Shown: positions 47,932-57,453, numbered from the stretch's first letter. The stretch: 64,000 nt of DNA from Bacteroidota bacterium (GCA_029237825.1 JAQZBQ010000008.1:62001-126000), one strand, 5' to 3'. A program made the numbers and translations. Notes: a model not told the origin generated them from the letters alone.

Positions 47932-48885
47932 ATGGCGAAAAAACTGATTTTATTACTTACAATTGTTTGCGGAACGGGTGTTTGGCAAGAAGTACAAGCG
48001 CAGGATCCTCAGTTTACACAGTTTTACGCAAATCCCTTATATTTAAACCCTGCTTTTGCTGGTACTGCAAGATGTCCCAGAATTTGCATGAATTACAGAA
48101 ATCAGTGGCCTAATTTATCAGGTACTTATGTTACATATAGCGCTTCTTATGATCAACACATTGATGCAATTAGCGGCGGTTTAGGGTTAATTGTTACTCA
48201 GGATGACCAGGCACATGGGACTTTGAAATCTACCAATGCCAGTTTAATGTACTCCTATTTATTACCGGTTACGCGTGAATTTTCGATAAAGGCAGGTCTG
48301 CAGGCAGGTTTTTTCCAAAAGTCTTTAGACCGCACTAAATTAAATTTTGGTGATATGATTGATGCCAGAAGAGGATTCGTGTGGAATACCAATGAAATTA
48401 TTCCCGCGCAAAATAAGACGAATCTTGATTTTTCAGCCGGTTTATTAGGATACAGCAAGCGTTATTTTGTTGGTTTCGCGGCGCACCATATTACTCAGCC
48501 AGATGAAGGATTGCAAGGCCCCTCCAAATTACCAATGAAAATAACAGGCCATGCCGGTGCGATCATCCCATTGGAGAAAGGGAACGAGTCGTATATCTCA
48601 CCAAATGTATTGTTCCAGCAACAGCAAAATTTTACTCAATTGAATTTAGGATTGTATTTTGTTAAGGGAAGTTTTGTAGGTGGTTTATGGTACAGGAATT
48701 CCGACGCTTTTATTGTATTAGTAGGATTACAGACAGACCATTTGAAAGTTGGGTATAGTTATGATGTTACCGTATCCAAACTCTCCAGTAATACTGCCGG
48801 TTCTCATGAGGTTTCATTGCAGATTCAATTTGAATGCCGTCCGAAAAAGAAAAAATACAGAACAATTAGTTGTCCGTCATTCTAA
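47932..48885 (+). CDS. PorP/SprF family type IX secretion outer-membrane protein
   Basis: A 317-residue protein with a signal peptide ending VQAQ, followed at once by the family hallmark DPQFTQFYANPLYLNPAFAG. A barrel then follows (NYRNQWPNLSGTYVTYSASY, SASLMYSYLLPV-like strands, LKVGYSYDVTVSKL near the end). PorP/SprF proteins anchor surface adhesins or the T9SS motor ring to the outer membrane. Genomes hold many copies, usually next to large adhesins. This one is next to gldJ and divergent from porU instead, which suggests a core role. The tail RPKKKKYRTISCPSF is basic. gldJ follows after 57 bases on the same strand. Confidence 0.92.
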   Translation: MAKKLILLLTIVCGTGVWQEVQAQDPQFTQFYANPLYLNPAFAGTARCPRICMNYRNQWPNLSGTYVTYSASYDQHIDAISGGLGLIVTQDDQAHGTLKSTNASLMYSYLLPVTREFSIKAGLQAGFFQKSLDRTKLNFGDMIDARRGFVWNTNEIIPAQNKTNLDFSAGLLGYSKRYFVGFAAHHITQPDEGLQGPSKLPMKITGHAGAIIPLEKGNESYISPNVLFQQQQNFTQLNLGLYFVKGSFVGGLWYRNSDAFIVLVGLQTDHLKVGYSYDVTVSKLSSNTAGSHEVSLQIQFECRPKKKKYRTISCPSF

Positions 48886-48942
48886 AATACTTTGTAACCT
48901 TTTTGTTAATTAACCGTTATAGCCTTAAATAAAAATACAAAT

Positions 48943-50589
48943 ATGAAGTTTAATTTCATTAAAAGTCGAAAATCGCTCGCAATTATCCTTTCGGTTTTTG
49001 CTGTTTCATGTGGTATGGAACGTTCTCCGGTGACAGGTTGGTCATACAATGATCCCGACAATGGTGGGTTTGAAAAAATGCCATATGAAGAACAGGAAAC
49101 AGGACCAGGATTGGTTTTAATTGAAGGTGGTTCTTTTTCTATGGGACGTAATGAAACAGACGTTACTTACGAGTGGAACAATGTACCGCGTCGTGTAACG
49201 GTATCTTCATTTTACATGGATGAAACTGAAGTCAGTAATTTCTCGTATTTGGAATATTTATGGTGGACCAGCCGTGTTTTCGGTCCTACTTTTCCGGATA
49301 TTTATTACAAGGCACTCCCTGATACATTAGTTTGGAGAGAAAAATTGGCTTACAATGAGCCTTATGTTGAGTATTACCTGCGTCACCCTTCTTATAGGGA
49401 TTACCCGGTTGTTGGAATTAACTGGCTGCAGGCAAATGAATTTTGTGCATGGAGAACAGACCGTGTTAACGAATTCATTTTGATACGTGAAGGTTTATTA
49501 GATCATGTTCCAAATCCTTCAGATCAGGATTATTTCAGTACCGAGGCATATTTATCGGGAAAATGGCAAGGACAGTTAAAACAAAAATTACCATCTTTTG
49601 ATGAACAAAACCCTGAGAGGGATGTGAAAATGGAAGATGGGATTTTCCTACCAAAATACCGTTTACCGACAGAAGCTGAGTGGGAATATGCTGCTTACGG
49701 TTTAATTGGAAATACAATTGGTGAACGTATTACTGACCGCAGGATTTACCCGTGGAACGGGCACGGCGTTCGTAATTCCGATGAAAAGTATATCGGACAG
49801 ATTGCAGCGAACTTCGTTCGTGGAAATGGCGACATGATGGGAACAGCTGGCTTTTTGAATGATAATGCCGATGTAACGGCGCCGGTTTATTCTTATTGGC
49901 CAAATGATTACGGTTTGTATAACATGGCTGGTAACGTTTCTGAATGGGTTATGGACGTTTACAGAGCAAGTACAGCACAGGATGCTGATGAGTTCAGACC
50001 TTTCCGTGGTAACGTATTTGTTACACAGGTGAAAGATAGTACGGATGGAACTATCGCAACAAACGTTGACGGACCGGTGTTTCAGAAGTTTAAGCATAAA
50101 GTGAATCCTCCTTCTGCTCATGGTGTGAGCCAGGAAACAGCAGAAGTAACGGATAGTGTTTTAACTGTTTTAACTCAGGATGCTCAGGAATACAAGAATG
50201 CGCCTTCTGATGGCAAATCGGATATACCGGGCCGTGTGAAATGGAGGGAAGTGACTTCAGCAATATCTTCTGATAATTTGGATGAGAGAAGAAACTATAA
50301 AACATCCGATTATATCAGTTATTTAGATGGTGATGTAAATTCAAGTTTATATTACTTAGAAGGTGAAGAAGCGTATGGTGAAAAAGCAAATAGTTTAATG
50401 TATGAATACGCGAAAACATCATTGATTAATGATAAAGCCCGTGTATATAAAGGCGGTAGCTGGAGAGACAGAGCGTATTGGTTGAATCCCGGAACGCGTC
50501 GTTATTTAGATCAGCGTCAGGCGACTGCTTATATCGGGTTCCGTTGCGCGATGGTTCGTGTTGGTAGCCCGGTTGGATTAGGAAAATAA
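48943..50589 (+). CDS. gldJ: Gliding motility lipoprotein GldJ
   Basis: A 548-residue lipoprotein (lipobox ending VSC, Cys23) with a formylglycine-generating-enzyme (SUMF1-like) fold. It shows LIEGGSFSMGRNE, MDETEVSNFSYLEYLWW, YPVVGINWLQANEFCAWR, YRLPTEAEWEYAAYG, YNMAGNVSEWVMDVY and KGGSWRDRAYWLNPGTRRY. The short N-terminal motif TGWSYNDPDNGGF is characteristic of GldJ as opposed to GldK. Linkage to porU, porV and murF agrees with the Flavobacterium arrangement. GldJ is required for gliding and for stability of GldK in the T9SS ring. The catalytic cysteines of true sulfatase activators are not conserved, consistent with a structural role. A hairpin terminator follows. Confidence 0.92.
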   Translation: MKFNFIKSRKSLAIILSVFAVSCGMERSPVTGWSYNDPDNGGFEKMPYEEQETGPGLVLIEGGSFSMGRNETDVTYEWNNVPRRVTVSSFYMDETEVSNFSYLEYLWWTSRVFGPTFPDIYYKALPDTLVWREKLAYNEPYVEYYLRHPSYRDYPVVGINWLQANEFCAWRTDRVNEFILIREGLLDHVPNPSDQDYFSTEAYLSGKWQGQLKQKLPSFDEQNPERDVKMEDGIFLPKYRLPTEAEWEYAAYGLIGNTIGERITDRRIYPWNGHGVRNSDEKYIGQIAANFVRGNGDMMGTAGFLNDNADVTAPVYSYWPNDYGLYNMAGNVSEWVMDVYRASTAQDADEFRPFRGNVFVTQVKDSTDGTIATNVDGPVFQKFKHKVNPPSAHGVSQETAEVTDSVLTVLTQDAQEYKNAPSDGKSDIPGRVKWREVTSAISSDNLDERRNYKTSDYISYLDGDVNSSLYYLEGEEAYGEKANSLMYEYAKTSLINDKARVYKGGSWRDRAYWLNPGTRRYLDQRQATAYIGFRCAMVRVGSPVGLGK

Positions 50590-50611
50590 ATTTGTTGAAA
50601 ACTAAATAGTG

Positions 50612-50642
50612 AGCCCCTTATCTTGTGATAAGGGGCTTTTTA
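50612..50642 (+). terminator. Rho-independent terminator between gldJ and murF
   Basis: A perfect eleven-base stem (AGCCCCTTATC and GATAAGGGGCT) with the loop TTGT is followed by five T residues. The T-run ends only ten bases before the murF start. Confidence 0.9.
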
Positions 50643-50652
50643 ATTTTAGATC

Positions 50653-51972
50653 ATGAACGAATTTACAAGTACGGAAGAATTGTATAAAGTATTTCTTGAT
50701 AGCAACCAGAGTATATCAACGGATACACGGAATTTAAAAGGAGGATCAATTTTCTTTGCACTTAAAGGAGCAAACTTTAATGGAAATAATTTTGCAGTCA
50801 AGGCCATCGAAGAAGGCTGCAGTTGGGCTATTGTTGATGAGCCTGAGTTTGCCGCGTTTAAGAACGTACTGTTGGTTAAAGACACTTTAAAAGCACTTCA
50901 GGACCTTTCTAAGTTTCACCGGGAGAAATTGAATATTCCTGTGATTGGTATCACCGGCAGTAATGGCAAAACAACAAATAAAGAATTGATTCACGCTGTT
51001 TTATCTAAAAAGTATAACACCTATGCTACGTTGGGAAATTTAAATAACCATATTGGCGTCCCATTGACCTTGCTTTCAATTACCAGTGAGCATGAAATGG
51101 CCATTGTTGAAATGGGTGCCAATCATCAGGGAGAAATAGCAGAATTGTCTTCTATAGCTCAACCCGATTTCGGATTGATTACGAACATAGGAAAGGCGCA
51201 CCTTGAAGGTTTTGGAGGCGAAGAAGGCGTAAAAAAAGGAAAAGGTGAGCTATTTAATTATATAAGGAAAACAAACGGAAAAGTGTTTGTAAATTGTGAT
51301 GATCCCGTACTGATGGAACTAAGTGAGGGCATCGGCAAGTATAGCTATGGAGAAAAATGCAGTGCGGATGTGCATGGCGAGTTTCATTCAAATAGTGAGT
51401 TTGTAGAATTCAAATGGAGTGTGAAGGGGAAGTCACTTAACGATGCGCCTCTCGTTAAGACGCAAATGTTCGGCCATTACAATTTCATCAATTTATTGTG
51501 TGCCGCCTGTATTGGAAATTATTTTGACGTTCCGCAAGAAGACATCAATTTGGCTTTACAAACATACCATCCTGAAATGAACCGATCCCAGATGGTTCGT
51601 ACGGAGAAAAACACGGTTATTTTAGATGCTTATAATGCTAATCCAAGTAGCATGCAATTAGCGATTGATAATTTCTCAAAACAGTTATTAAGCGATAAAA
51701 TAGTGATCTTAGGAGATATGTTTGAGCTTGGCGATTATAGTGAACAGGAGCATTTAAAAGTTTTAAATCAATTAAATGCTCTAGGTAACATCAAACCTAT
51801 TTTAGTCGGAGAACATTTTTTTTCATTGCAGAATCAGTTCACTAATTTCCGATTTTTTCGTTCTACTTCTGAGGTAATTACTTTTTTAAAAGACGAAAAA
51901 ATAAATAGCTCTAACATATTAATCAAGGGTTCCAGAGGAATGAAGCTGGAAAAAGTTGTAGATTTTCTGTAG
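50653..51972 (+). CDS. murF: UDP-N-acetylmuramoyl-tripeptide--D-alanyl-D-alanine ligase
   Basis: A 439-residue Mur ligase adding D-Ala-D-Ala to the cell-wall precursor in the cytoplasm. The N-terminal uridine-binding part contains STDTRNLKGGSIFFALKG. The ATP loop is GITGSNGKTTNKELIHAVL, followed by TLGNLNNHIGVPLTLL and VEMGANHQGEIAEL (Mur ligase signatures). The C-terminal domain shows ILDAYNANPSSMQLAIDNF and LGDMFELGDYSEQEH, the second being diagnostic of MurF. Length is normal. The start is only ten bases after a terminator, so there is no room for a promoter between them. Expression must come from read-through or from a promoter inside gldJ. Confidence 0.96.
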   Translation: MNEFTSTEELYKVFLDSNQSISTDTRNLKGGSIFFALKGANFNGNNFAVKAIEEGCSWAIVDEPEFAAFKNVLLVKDTLKALQDLSKFHREKLNIPVIGITGSNGKTTNKELIHAVLSKKYNTYATLGNLNNHIGVPLTLLSITSEHEMAIVEMGANHQGEIAELSSIAQPDFGLITNIGKAHLEGFGGEEGVKKGKGELFNYIRKTNGKVFVNCDDPVLMELSEGIGKYSYGEKCSADVHGEFHSNSEFVEFKWSVKGKSLNDAPLVKTQMFGHYNFINLLCAACIGNYFDVPQEDINLALQTYHPEMNRSQMVRTEKNTVILDAYNANPSSMQLAIDNFSKQLLSDKIVILGDMFELGDYSEQEHLKVLNQLNALGNIKPILVGEHFFSLQNQFTNFRFFRSTSEVITFLKDEKINSSNILIKGSRGMKLEKVVDFL

Positions 51973-52057
51973 CAATTTTTCTGTTAATTAATTCGCTATT
52001 GCATTTTTTAATCATTAAGTTTGTGTATGTTGTTTAATTAAAAAAACCAAAAAGACC

Positions 52058-53998
52058 ATGAAAAAACAGTTACTATTTACCACTAGCATTTTCATTACGG
52101 GACTGTTGAGTGCGCAGGTTGCAAGTAGAGCAACTAAGGTACCGTCACATCTTGCTAATATTGCAATTTCAAAAACACAAAGAATTGATGATAAAATTAT
52201 TAATCCAGGTCTTCCAGTTAAAGCACCATCTCAGATAGTTAGTGCTAACAAAACTTTTGCGTTAACAGAAGCAATCATCGGAAATACTTATTATGATATG
52301 CAAACTAACAGTAGTGTTGGAGATCGTATCGTTGTAAATGAAGACGGGACAATTGCGGCCTGCTGGACTTTTGAAGGAACAGCAGATGGCGGCACCTATG
52401 CAAGCCGTGGTACTGGCTATGCCTATTTTAACGGAACTGCTTGGTCTACACCGCCAACTTCGAGGGTTGAGAATGCTCGTGTAGGTTGGGGAAATATTGC
52501 GAACACGCGTTCGGGTAAAGAATTGATTATTTCTCATAATGGGACAGCGGAGAAACTCCATAGAGCTTCCCGCGCAACGAAAGGTTCTGGTGCCTGGTCA
52601 AACAGCACAAGTTTTATTTCCAACGTGAGTGGAGGAAACTGGTGGCCAAGAATGGTTACTTCATCCCCTGGCGGTGGCGATACCATTTATTCAATATCAA
52701 TCAGCTACCCTGTAGCAAACGGTGGTACTGCATATAACGGTTTGGATGGTGCTTTATTATTTTCCCGCTCTAAGGATGGCGGCCAAACATGGGATATCGT
52801 GAACCAACAGCCTACAGGCTTTACTTCCGCAAATTTTCTTGGATTTGGAGGTGATGCATATGCTATTGCCGCAAAAGGAAGCACTGTTGCAATTGTAGCA
52901 GGTGATTCTGATTCAGACGTGGGATTGGTTAAATCCACTGATGGGGGTGTAACCTGGACGTATAAAACAGTTTACCAATTTCCAATTCCAATGTGGGATT
53001 ATACAACAATGACTTCGGATTGGGATAATGATGCCGTGCCAGATACCATTGAGACAAATGATGGAAGTTTCGGTATAGCATTGGATAATAATGGTATGGC
53101 TTATGTAACCTATGGTGCCTACCGTTTATTAAACAGTTCTCCTTCAGCTCAGGGTTATAATTATTTTCCATATACGGATGGCTTGTATTTATGGAATGAA
53201 ACAATGGCTCCATTCACAAATGGAACTGGTAATATTATTGCAGGAATTGAAGATTTAGGAACGCAAGGAGTAATTGATTTTCCAACTCCAACAGCAGGTT
53301 TGCTTGCTTTCGGAAGCTATGGAGCTTCGTTAACTTCGTTTAGTAGTATGGCCTTTGATGCTAATAACATTATGTATGTGAGTTATAGTTCAGTGGTTGA
53401 TGGGTTATTAGCATTTACAGACGATCCTAAATTGGTTAGACATGTATATGTTATGAAATCATTGGATCAGGGTTTAAGCTGGTCAGCGCCTTACGACGTT
53501 GTTCCTCCTTCGCCAGGAGCAGAATACGAAGGGATGTATCCCTCTTTAGCGAAAAAAGTGGATGGAAATGTTCACTTGATTTATCAAAGGGATTATTTTC
53601 CAGGTTATAGCGTTCCTCCTACAAGTGGTGCGGATCCTGATCCTGAGAATGTAGATATGTCAAGTGATATCGTTTATGTGAAGTTACCAGTTAGTGATAT
53701 TTCTAACCCGATTCCAACATCAGTTAAAAATGAAAACGCTTTAGTGAACACCTTATCTTTATATCCTAACCCTGCTTCAACAAACGCAACAATCAATGTT
53801 GTTTTAAAACAAGATGCTAAAATGGAAATTGCCGTTTTAAATACGGTTGGACAAATACTTTATTCAAGTAATGTTTCCGGTGTTAAAGGAAGCAATTTGG
53901 TTGATGTAGATCTTACAAGCCTAAGCGCAGGTATGTATTTCTATCAGGTTAAAATTGATAACACTTCCGTTACTAAAAAATTTACTTTAAGTAAGTAG
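52058..53998 (+). CDS. Secreted Asp-box (sialidase-like propeller) protein with T9SS type A sorting domain
   Basis: A 646-residue protein with a signal peptide (KKQLLFTTSIFITGLLSAQ). The body (about residues 75-550) contains at least three Asp-box motifs (S-x-D-x-G-x-x-W): SKDGGQTWDIV, STDGGVTWTYK and SLDQGLSWSAP. These are turns of a six- or seven-bladed beta-propeller seen in sialidases and BNR proteins. Catalytic sialidase arginines are not obvious, so enzymatic activity is doubtful. The last 75 residues are a type A sorting domain (LYPNPASTNATINV, VLNTVGQILYSS, LSAGMYFYQVKI, KKFTLSK). It is therefore T9SS cargo. It follows murF by 85 bases, probably as a separate transcript. Confidence 0.88.
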   Translation: MKKQLLFTTSIFITGLLSAQVASRATKVPSHLANIAISKTQRIDDKIINPGLPVKAPSQIVSANKTFALTEAIIGNTYYDMQTNSSVGDRIVVNEDGTIAACWTFEGTADGGTYASRGTGYAYFNGTAWSTPPTSRVENARVGWGNIANTRSGKELIISHNGTAEKLHRASRATKGSGAWSNSTSFISNVSGGNWWPRMVTSSPGGGDTIYSISISYPVANGGTAYNGLDGALLFSRSKDGGQTWDIVNQQPTGFTSANFLGFGGDAYAIAAKGSTVAIVAGDSDSDVGLVKSTDGGVTWTYKTVYQFPIPMWDYTTMTSDWDNDAVPDTIETNDGSFGIALDNNGMAYVTYGAYRLLNSSPSAQGYNYFPYTDGLYLWNETMAPFTNGTGNIIAGIEDLGTQGVIDFPTPTAGLLAFGSYGASLTSFSSMAFDANNIMYVSYSSVVDGLLAFTDDPKLVRHVYVMKSLDQGLSWSAPYDVVPPSPGAEYEGMYPSLAKKVDGNVHLIYQRDYFPGYSVPPTSGADPDPENVDMSSDIVYVKLPVSDISNPIPTSVKNENALVNTLSLYPNPASTNATINVVLKQDAKMEIAVLNTVGQILYSSNVSGVKGSNLVDVDLTSLSAGMYFYQVKIDNTSVTKKFTLSK

Positions 53999-54066
53999 TT
54001 TTAATCCTTTCCTAAAAAGGTTGCTTTTTTAATCACGATTTTCTTTTTTTGAATAAAAAAAATTAT

Positions 54067-54074
54067 ATCTTTGC
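54067..54074 (+). promoter_or_regulatory. Candidate -7 element (TATCTTTG) for tRNA-Pro
   Basis: TATCTTTG matches TAnnTTTG, 47 bases before the mature tRNA. A TTTG lies 13 bases further upstream, closer than the usual -33 spacing. Confidence 0.5.
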
Positions 54075-54121
54075 ACTCTAATTTTTTATAAGGTGTTTTT
54101 TATAAATATTTTATTTAAAAG

Positions 54122-54195
54122 CGGGGTGTAGCGTAGCCCGGTATCGCGCCACGTTTGGGACGTGGAGGCCGTCAGTTCGAATCTGGCCACCCCGA
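54122..54195 (+). tRNA. tRNA-Pro (anticodon TGG)
   Basis: The acceptor arms CGGGGTG and CACCCCG pair perfectly. The anticodon stem CCACG/CGTGG encloses the loop TTTGGGA, placing TGG at positions 34-36 (proline, reading CCN). The T arm GTCAG/CTGGC encloses TTCGAAT. The gene is 74 bases to the discriminator A. CCA is not encoded, as the next bases are CAAAA. A terminator follows closely, so it is a single-gene transcript. Confidence 0.96.
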
Positions 54196-54198
54196 CAA

Positions 54199-54223
54199 AA
54201 AGAGCCTAACAGGCTCTTTTTTT
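54199..54223. terminator. Bidirectional terminator for tRNA-Pro and the dnaE2 operon
   Basis: AGAGCC and GGCTCT with a short loop are flanked by A residues on the left and seven T residues on the right. It can therefore work for the tRNA on the plus strand and for the dnaE2 operon, which ends at 54245 on the minus strand. Confidence 0.85.
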
Positions 54224-54244
54224 GTTTTATATCCTATGTATTTC

Positions 54245-57200
54245 TTAATGAAAATTTCTTCCGCCATGAAAAATGTGTGTTTGATTAGTCCTATTCTTTT
54301 TTGGTTTCTCCTGCAAGTCATTGCCATCAATGCTTTGGTCTTCGGATGCGCGTGCTTCATTATTAATTTCAGATGTTAAGTGAGATGAAAGGTCGTAGCA
54401 CTTTGTTACAATTACATGAATAACTTCGCCCTCTATTTGAACTTTTCCTTCTGCCATTAATAAGTGTGAATGAACGATTTCCTTTCGGTATTGATGAAAA
54501 AGATTTTTAAAGACAACCAAATTTGAAGTCCCGGTTTCATCTTCCAGCGTGATAAAGCAAATTCCGCTTGCAGTTCCCGGTCTTTGGCGCACAAGGACCA
54601 AGCCAGCTACCCTAACTACCATTCCGTTGCTGCAATTACAAAGCTTCTTATTCTGGATTACTTTTAGCAGAGATAATTTTGGTCTTACAAAGTAAATGGG
54701 ATGCGCTTTAAGGGATAAAGAAAGTGTTTTGTAATCTTCTATCACATGTTCATATAAATTCATTTCCGGGAGATGAATGCTTTGCTCGTTAATATCGCAT
54801 TCATTCAAACCCGCGAATAATCCAGTTAAGTGATCTTTGAGCGCTGAGGTTTCCCAAAGCGCTTTTCGTCTATCTAGTCCTATTGATCTAAAGGCATCAG
54901 CTTCTGCCAGTTTTTCGAGTGATGCTATGGATATTCCCAGATCCCGCAATTGAGAAATATTTGTATAGCGATCTGATCTGGCAGCGATTAAAAGTTGCAT
55001 GTCATTTTCCTTAACACCATTCACCTGCCTGAATCCTAATCGAATGGCATGATACTTACCATCTTTTTCCTCAAGGGTATTATCCCAGTTAGAAAAATTA
55101 ATATCCACACTTTTTACTTTCACATGGTGTTTAATGGCATCTGATATAATTTGTGCCGGTTGGTAAAATCCCATGGGCTGACTATTCAACAAAGCCACAG
55201 CAAAAATTTCAGGATAATAGCACTTGATCCAGGAAGAAACGTAGACTAATAATGCAAAACTAACTGCATGGCTTTCAGGAAAACCATAACTTCCAAAACC
55301 TTCCAGTTGGCGAAAGACGCGTCGTGCAAATTCTTCGGTATAGCCTTTTGCAACCATTCCGGTTATAAGTTTTTTTTCGAAGGCGCTTACCTGGCCATTT
55401 GCTTTAAAAGTAGCCATACTTCTTCGCAACTGATCTGCTTCAGCACCAGTAAATCCCGCAGCAACAATGGCAATTTCCATTGCCTGCTCCTGGAACAATG
55501 GAACACCTAATGTCCTTTCTAAAATTCTTTTGAGTTCCTCCGATGGGTATTCAACCGTTTCCTCATTATTTCGCCTTCGAAGATAGGGATGTACCATATC
55601 GCCCTGAATAGGTCCTGGTCTTACAATGGCCACTTCAATAACCAAATCATAAAAGCACCTTGGTTTTAATCTGGGTAGCATCGACATCTGAGCACGGCTT
55701 TCAATTTGAAAAACACCAATGGTGTCGGCATGGCTTACCATTTCAAATACTCGCAGATCATCTTGTGGGATGTTGGCAAGCGTGAGGTTTAAGTTATAAT
55801 GTAGTTTCGCAAGGTCGAATGCTTTTCGGATACAGGTTAACATACCAAGTGCCAAGACATCTACTTTTAAGAAACCAAGCGATTCGATGTCATCTTTGTT
55901 CCATTCAATATTAATTCTGTTTTTCATGCGTGCGTTCATTACCGGACATAAATCCGAGAGTTTACTCTCTGTAATTACAAACCCACCTGTATGTTGTCCT
56001 AATTGACGAGGGAACCCGATGTATTGTTCTGTGAGCTGCAATACTTTTAGTAAATGGGGATCATTTGCATTGAATCCCGTAGACGTAATTCCCTTGGAAT
56101 GCCTCCATTCGTCGGTAAATTCCCAACCCGATGATGATAACTTATTTACAGCATCCTGTGATAACCCCATTGCTTTTGCCACGTCGCGCACTGCACCTTT
56201 AAAATGTTGTTGGGTAACTGTTGCCACAATTGCAGCCCGGTGCCTGCCATACTTTTCATAGATGTATTGAATCACTTCTTCCCGCCGTTCATGTTCAAAA
56301 TCAACATCTATATCTGGTGGTTCATCACGGGCATCAGACATAAAGCGGCTGAACAATAAATTAAATTTTGACGGATCCACGGATGTTATGCCAAGACAAT
56401 AGCATACTGTTGAATTAGCTGCAGAGCCTCGTCCCTGGCATAAAATGTCCTGTTCACGCGCAAACTGAACGAAATCAAAAACAGTTAAGAAATAAGAGGC
56501 ATAATTTTTCCGGGCAATGAACTCCAGTTCGAATTGGATACATGATTTTATCTTTTCAGGAATGGAATTATTAAATTTTTCATGGGCTCCTTTCCATGTA
56601 AGGAAAACTAATTCTTCCTGAGGAGTTCTGCCTTCCTTTGTAATTTCTTTGGGATATTCATATTTTAATTCACTTAAACAAAAAGTACAGGCTTTTGCAA
56701 TTTTTTGTGTGTTTTCAATTGCTTCAGGATAAGCAGAAAACAAACGGATCATTTCTTCGGAAGCTTTTAAATAACGCTCTGCATTTTGGTAAAGTTTGTA
56801 TCCGGCGTTTTGTATTGTGCATTTTTCCCGGATACATGTAAGCACATCCTGTAATTCGCGTCGTTCAGGTGAATGGTAGTAGACATCATTTATGGCTACC
56901 AATGGCATTTGAGCCTGATTAGATATTTCGGAAAGCCTGTAAATTTTTTTTGAATCGTTGGCCTGGTATGACCGTATTGCGCCAAGGTAGACTTCATCTC
57001 CAAATTGTATTTTATATTCCTTTACAGCATTTAAAAAATCAGAATCAAAATCAAATAAGGAATTCAGGGAAGCAGGTGGAACCACAATGAATTTTATACC
57101 TTCTTTATACACGTAGACGTCTTTTTTTTCTAAAAGACATTTTCCCTTTTCTGTTCTTAAATTCCCTTCTGTTAATAAACCAGACAGTCGCGCGTAGGCT

Positions 57201-57448
57201 TCTTTGTTTGTAGGATAGGCTAATAAAGAGGGGCCATCCTCAAAATCTAATCGGCAGGCAGGGATAACGCGGATAGGTTTCTGTTTGGTTGCGGTGTAAG
57301 CTCTAACAATTCCTGCTAAAGTATTATGATCGGTAATAGCAATTTCAGAATATCCCAGTGCCAAAGCCTGATTCACTATTTCTTCTGGATGCGATCCCCC
57401 TTTTAAAAAACTAAAGTTGCTTGTTATTTGTAATTCCGTATACTTCAT
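54245..57448 (-). CDS. dnaE2: Error-prone DNA polymerase III alpha subunit DnaE2 (ImuC)
   Basis: A 1067-residue C-family polymerase. The N-terminal PHP domain starts with ELQITSNFSFLKGGSHPEE and contains IAITDHNTLAG. The palm domain shows RGSAANSTVCYCLGIT, then PDIDVDFEHERREEVIQYIY, which carries catalytic aspartates. The finger segment and HTGGFVI follow, and a C-terminal OB fold is at about 965-1045 (VRVAGLVLVRQRPGTASGI, FITLEDETG). It is shorter than replicative DnaE and sits in one operon with imuA and imuB, which identifies it as the lesion-bypass polymerase. The start at 57448 leaves five bases after imuB. The longer frame would overlap imuB by 28 bases. A bidirectional terminator lies downstream. 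Confidence 0.95.
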   Translation of the reverse strand: MKYTELQITSNFSFLKGGSHPEEIVNQALALGYSEIAITDHNTLAGIVRAYTATKQKPIRVIPACRLDFEDGPSLLAYPTNKEAYARLSGLLTEGNLRTEKGKCLLEKKDVYVYKEGIKFIVVPPASLNSLFDFDSDFLNAVKEYKIQFGDEVYLGAIRSYQANDSKKIYRLSEISNQAQMPLVAINDVYYHSPERRELQDVLTCIREKCTIQNAGYKLYQNAERYLKASEEMIRLFSAYPEAIENTQKIAKACTFCLSELKYEYPKEITKEGRTPQEELVFLTWKGAHEKFNNSIPEKIKSCIQFELEFIARKNYASYFLTVFDFVQFAREQDILCQGRGSAANSTVCYCLGITSVDPSKFNLLFSRFMSDARDEPPDIDVDFEHERREEVIQYIYEKYGRHRAAIVATVTQQHFKGAVRDVAKAMGLSQDAVNKLSSSGWEFTDEWRHSKGITSTGFNANDPHLLKVLQLTEQYIGFPRQLGQHTGGFVITESKLSDLCPVMNARMKNRINIEWNKDDIESLGFLKVDVLALGMLTCIRKAFDLAKLHYNLNLTLANIPQDDLRVFEMVSHADTIGVFQIESRAQMSMLPRLKPRCFYDLVIEVAIVRPGPIQGDMVHPYLRRRNNEETVEYPSEELKRILERTLGVPLFQEQAMEIAIVAAGFTGAEADQLRRSMATFKANGQVSAFEKKLITGMVAKGYTEEFARRVFRQLEGFGSYGFPESHAVSFALLVYVSSWIKCYYPEIFAVALLNSQPMGFYQPAQIISDAIKHHVKVKSVDINFSNWDNTLEEKDGKYHAIRLGFRQVNGVKENDMQLLIAARSDRYTNISQLRDLGISIASLEKLAEADAFRSIGLDRRKALWETSALKDHLTGLFAGLNECDINEQSIHLPEMNLYEHVIEDYKTLSLSLKAHPIYFVRPKLSLLKVIQNKKLCNCSNGMVVRVAGLVLVRQRPGTASGICFITLEDETGTSNLVVFKNLFHQYRKEIVHSHLLMAEGKVQIEGEVIHVIVTKCYDLSSHLTSEINNEARASEDQSIDGNDLQEKPKKNRTNQTHIFHGGRNFH

Positions 57449-57453
57449 TTTTC

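Noticed and set aside
49702-50121. 139-codon minus-strand open frame inside gldJ
   Set aside because: It lies within conserved FGE-fold coding sequence of gldJ and has Cys/His/Arg-rich content typical of a shadow frame.
54155-54379. Small open frame on the plus strand across tRNA-Pro
   Set aside because: It starts inside the tRNA, runs through the terminator and lies over the 3' end of dnaE2. It has no recognisable protein features.
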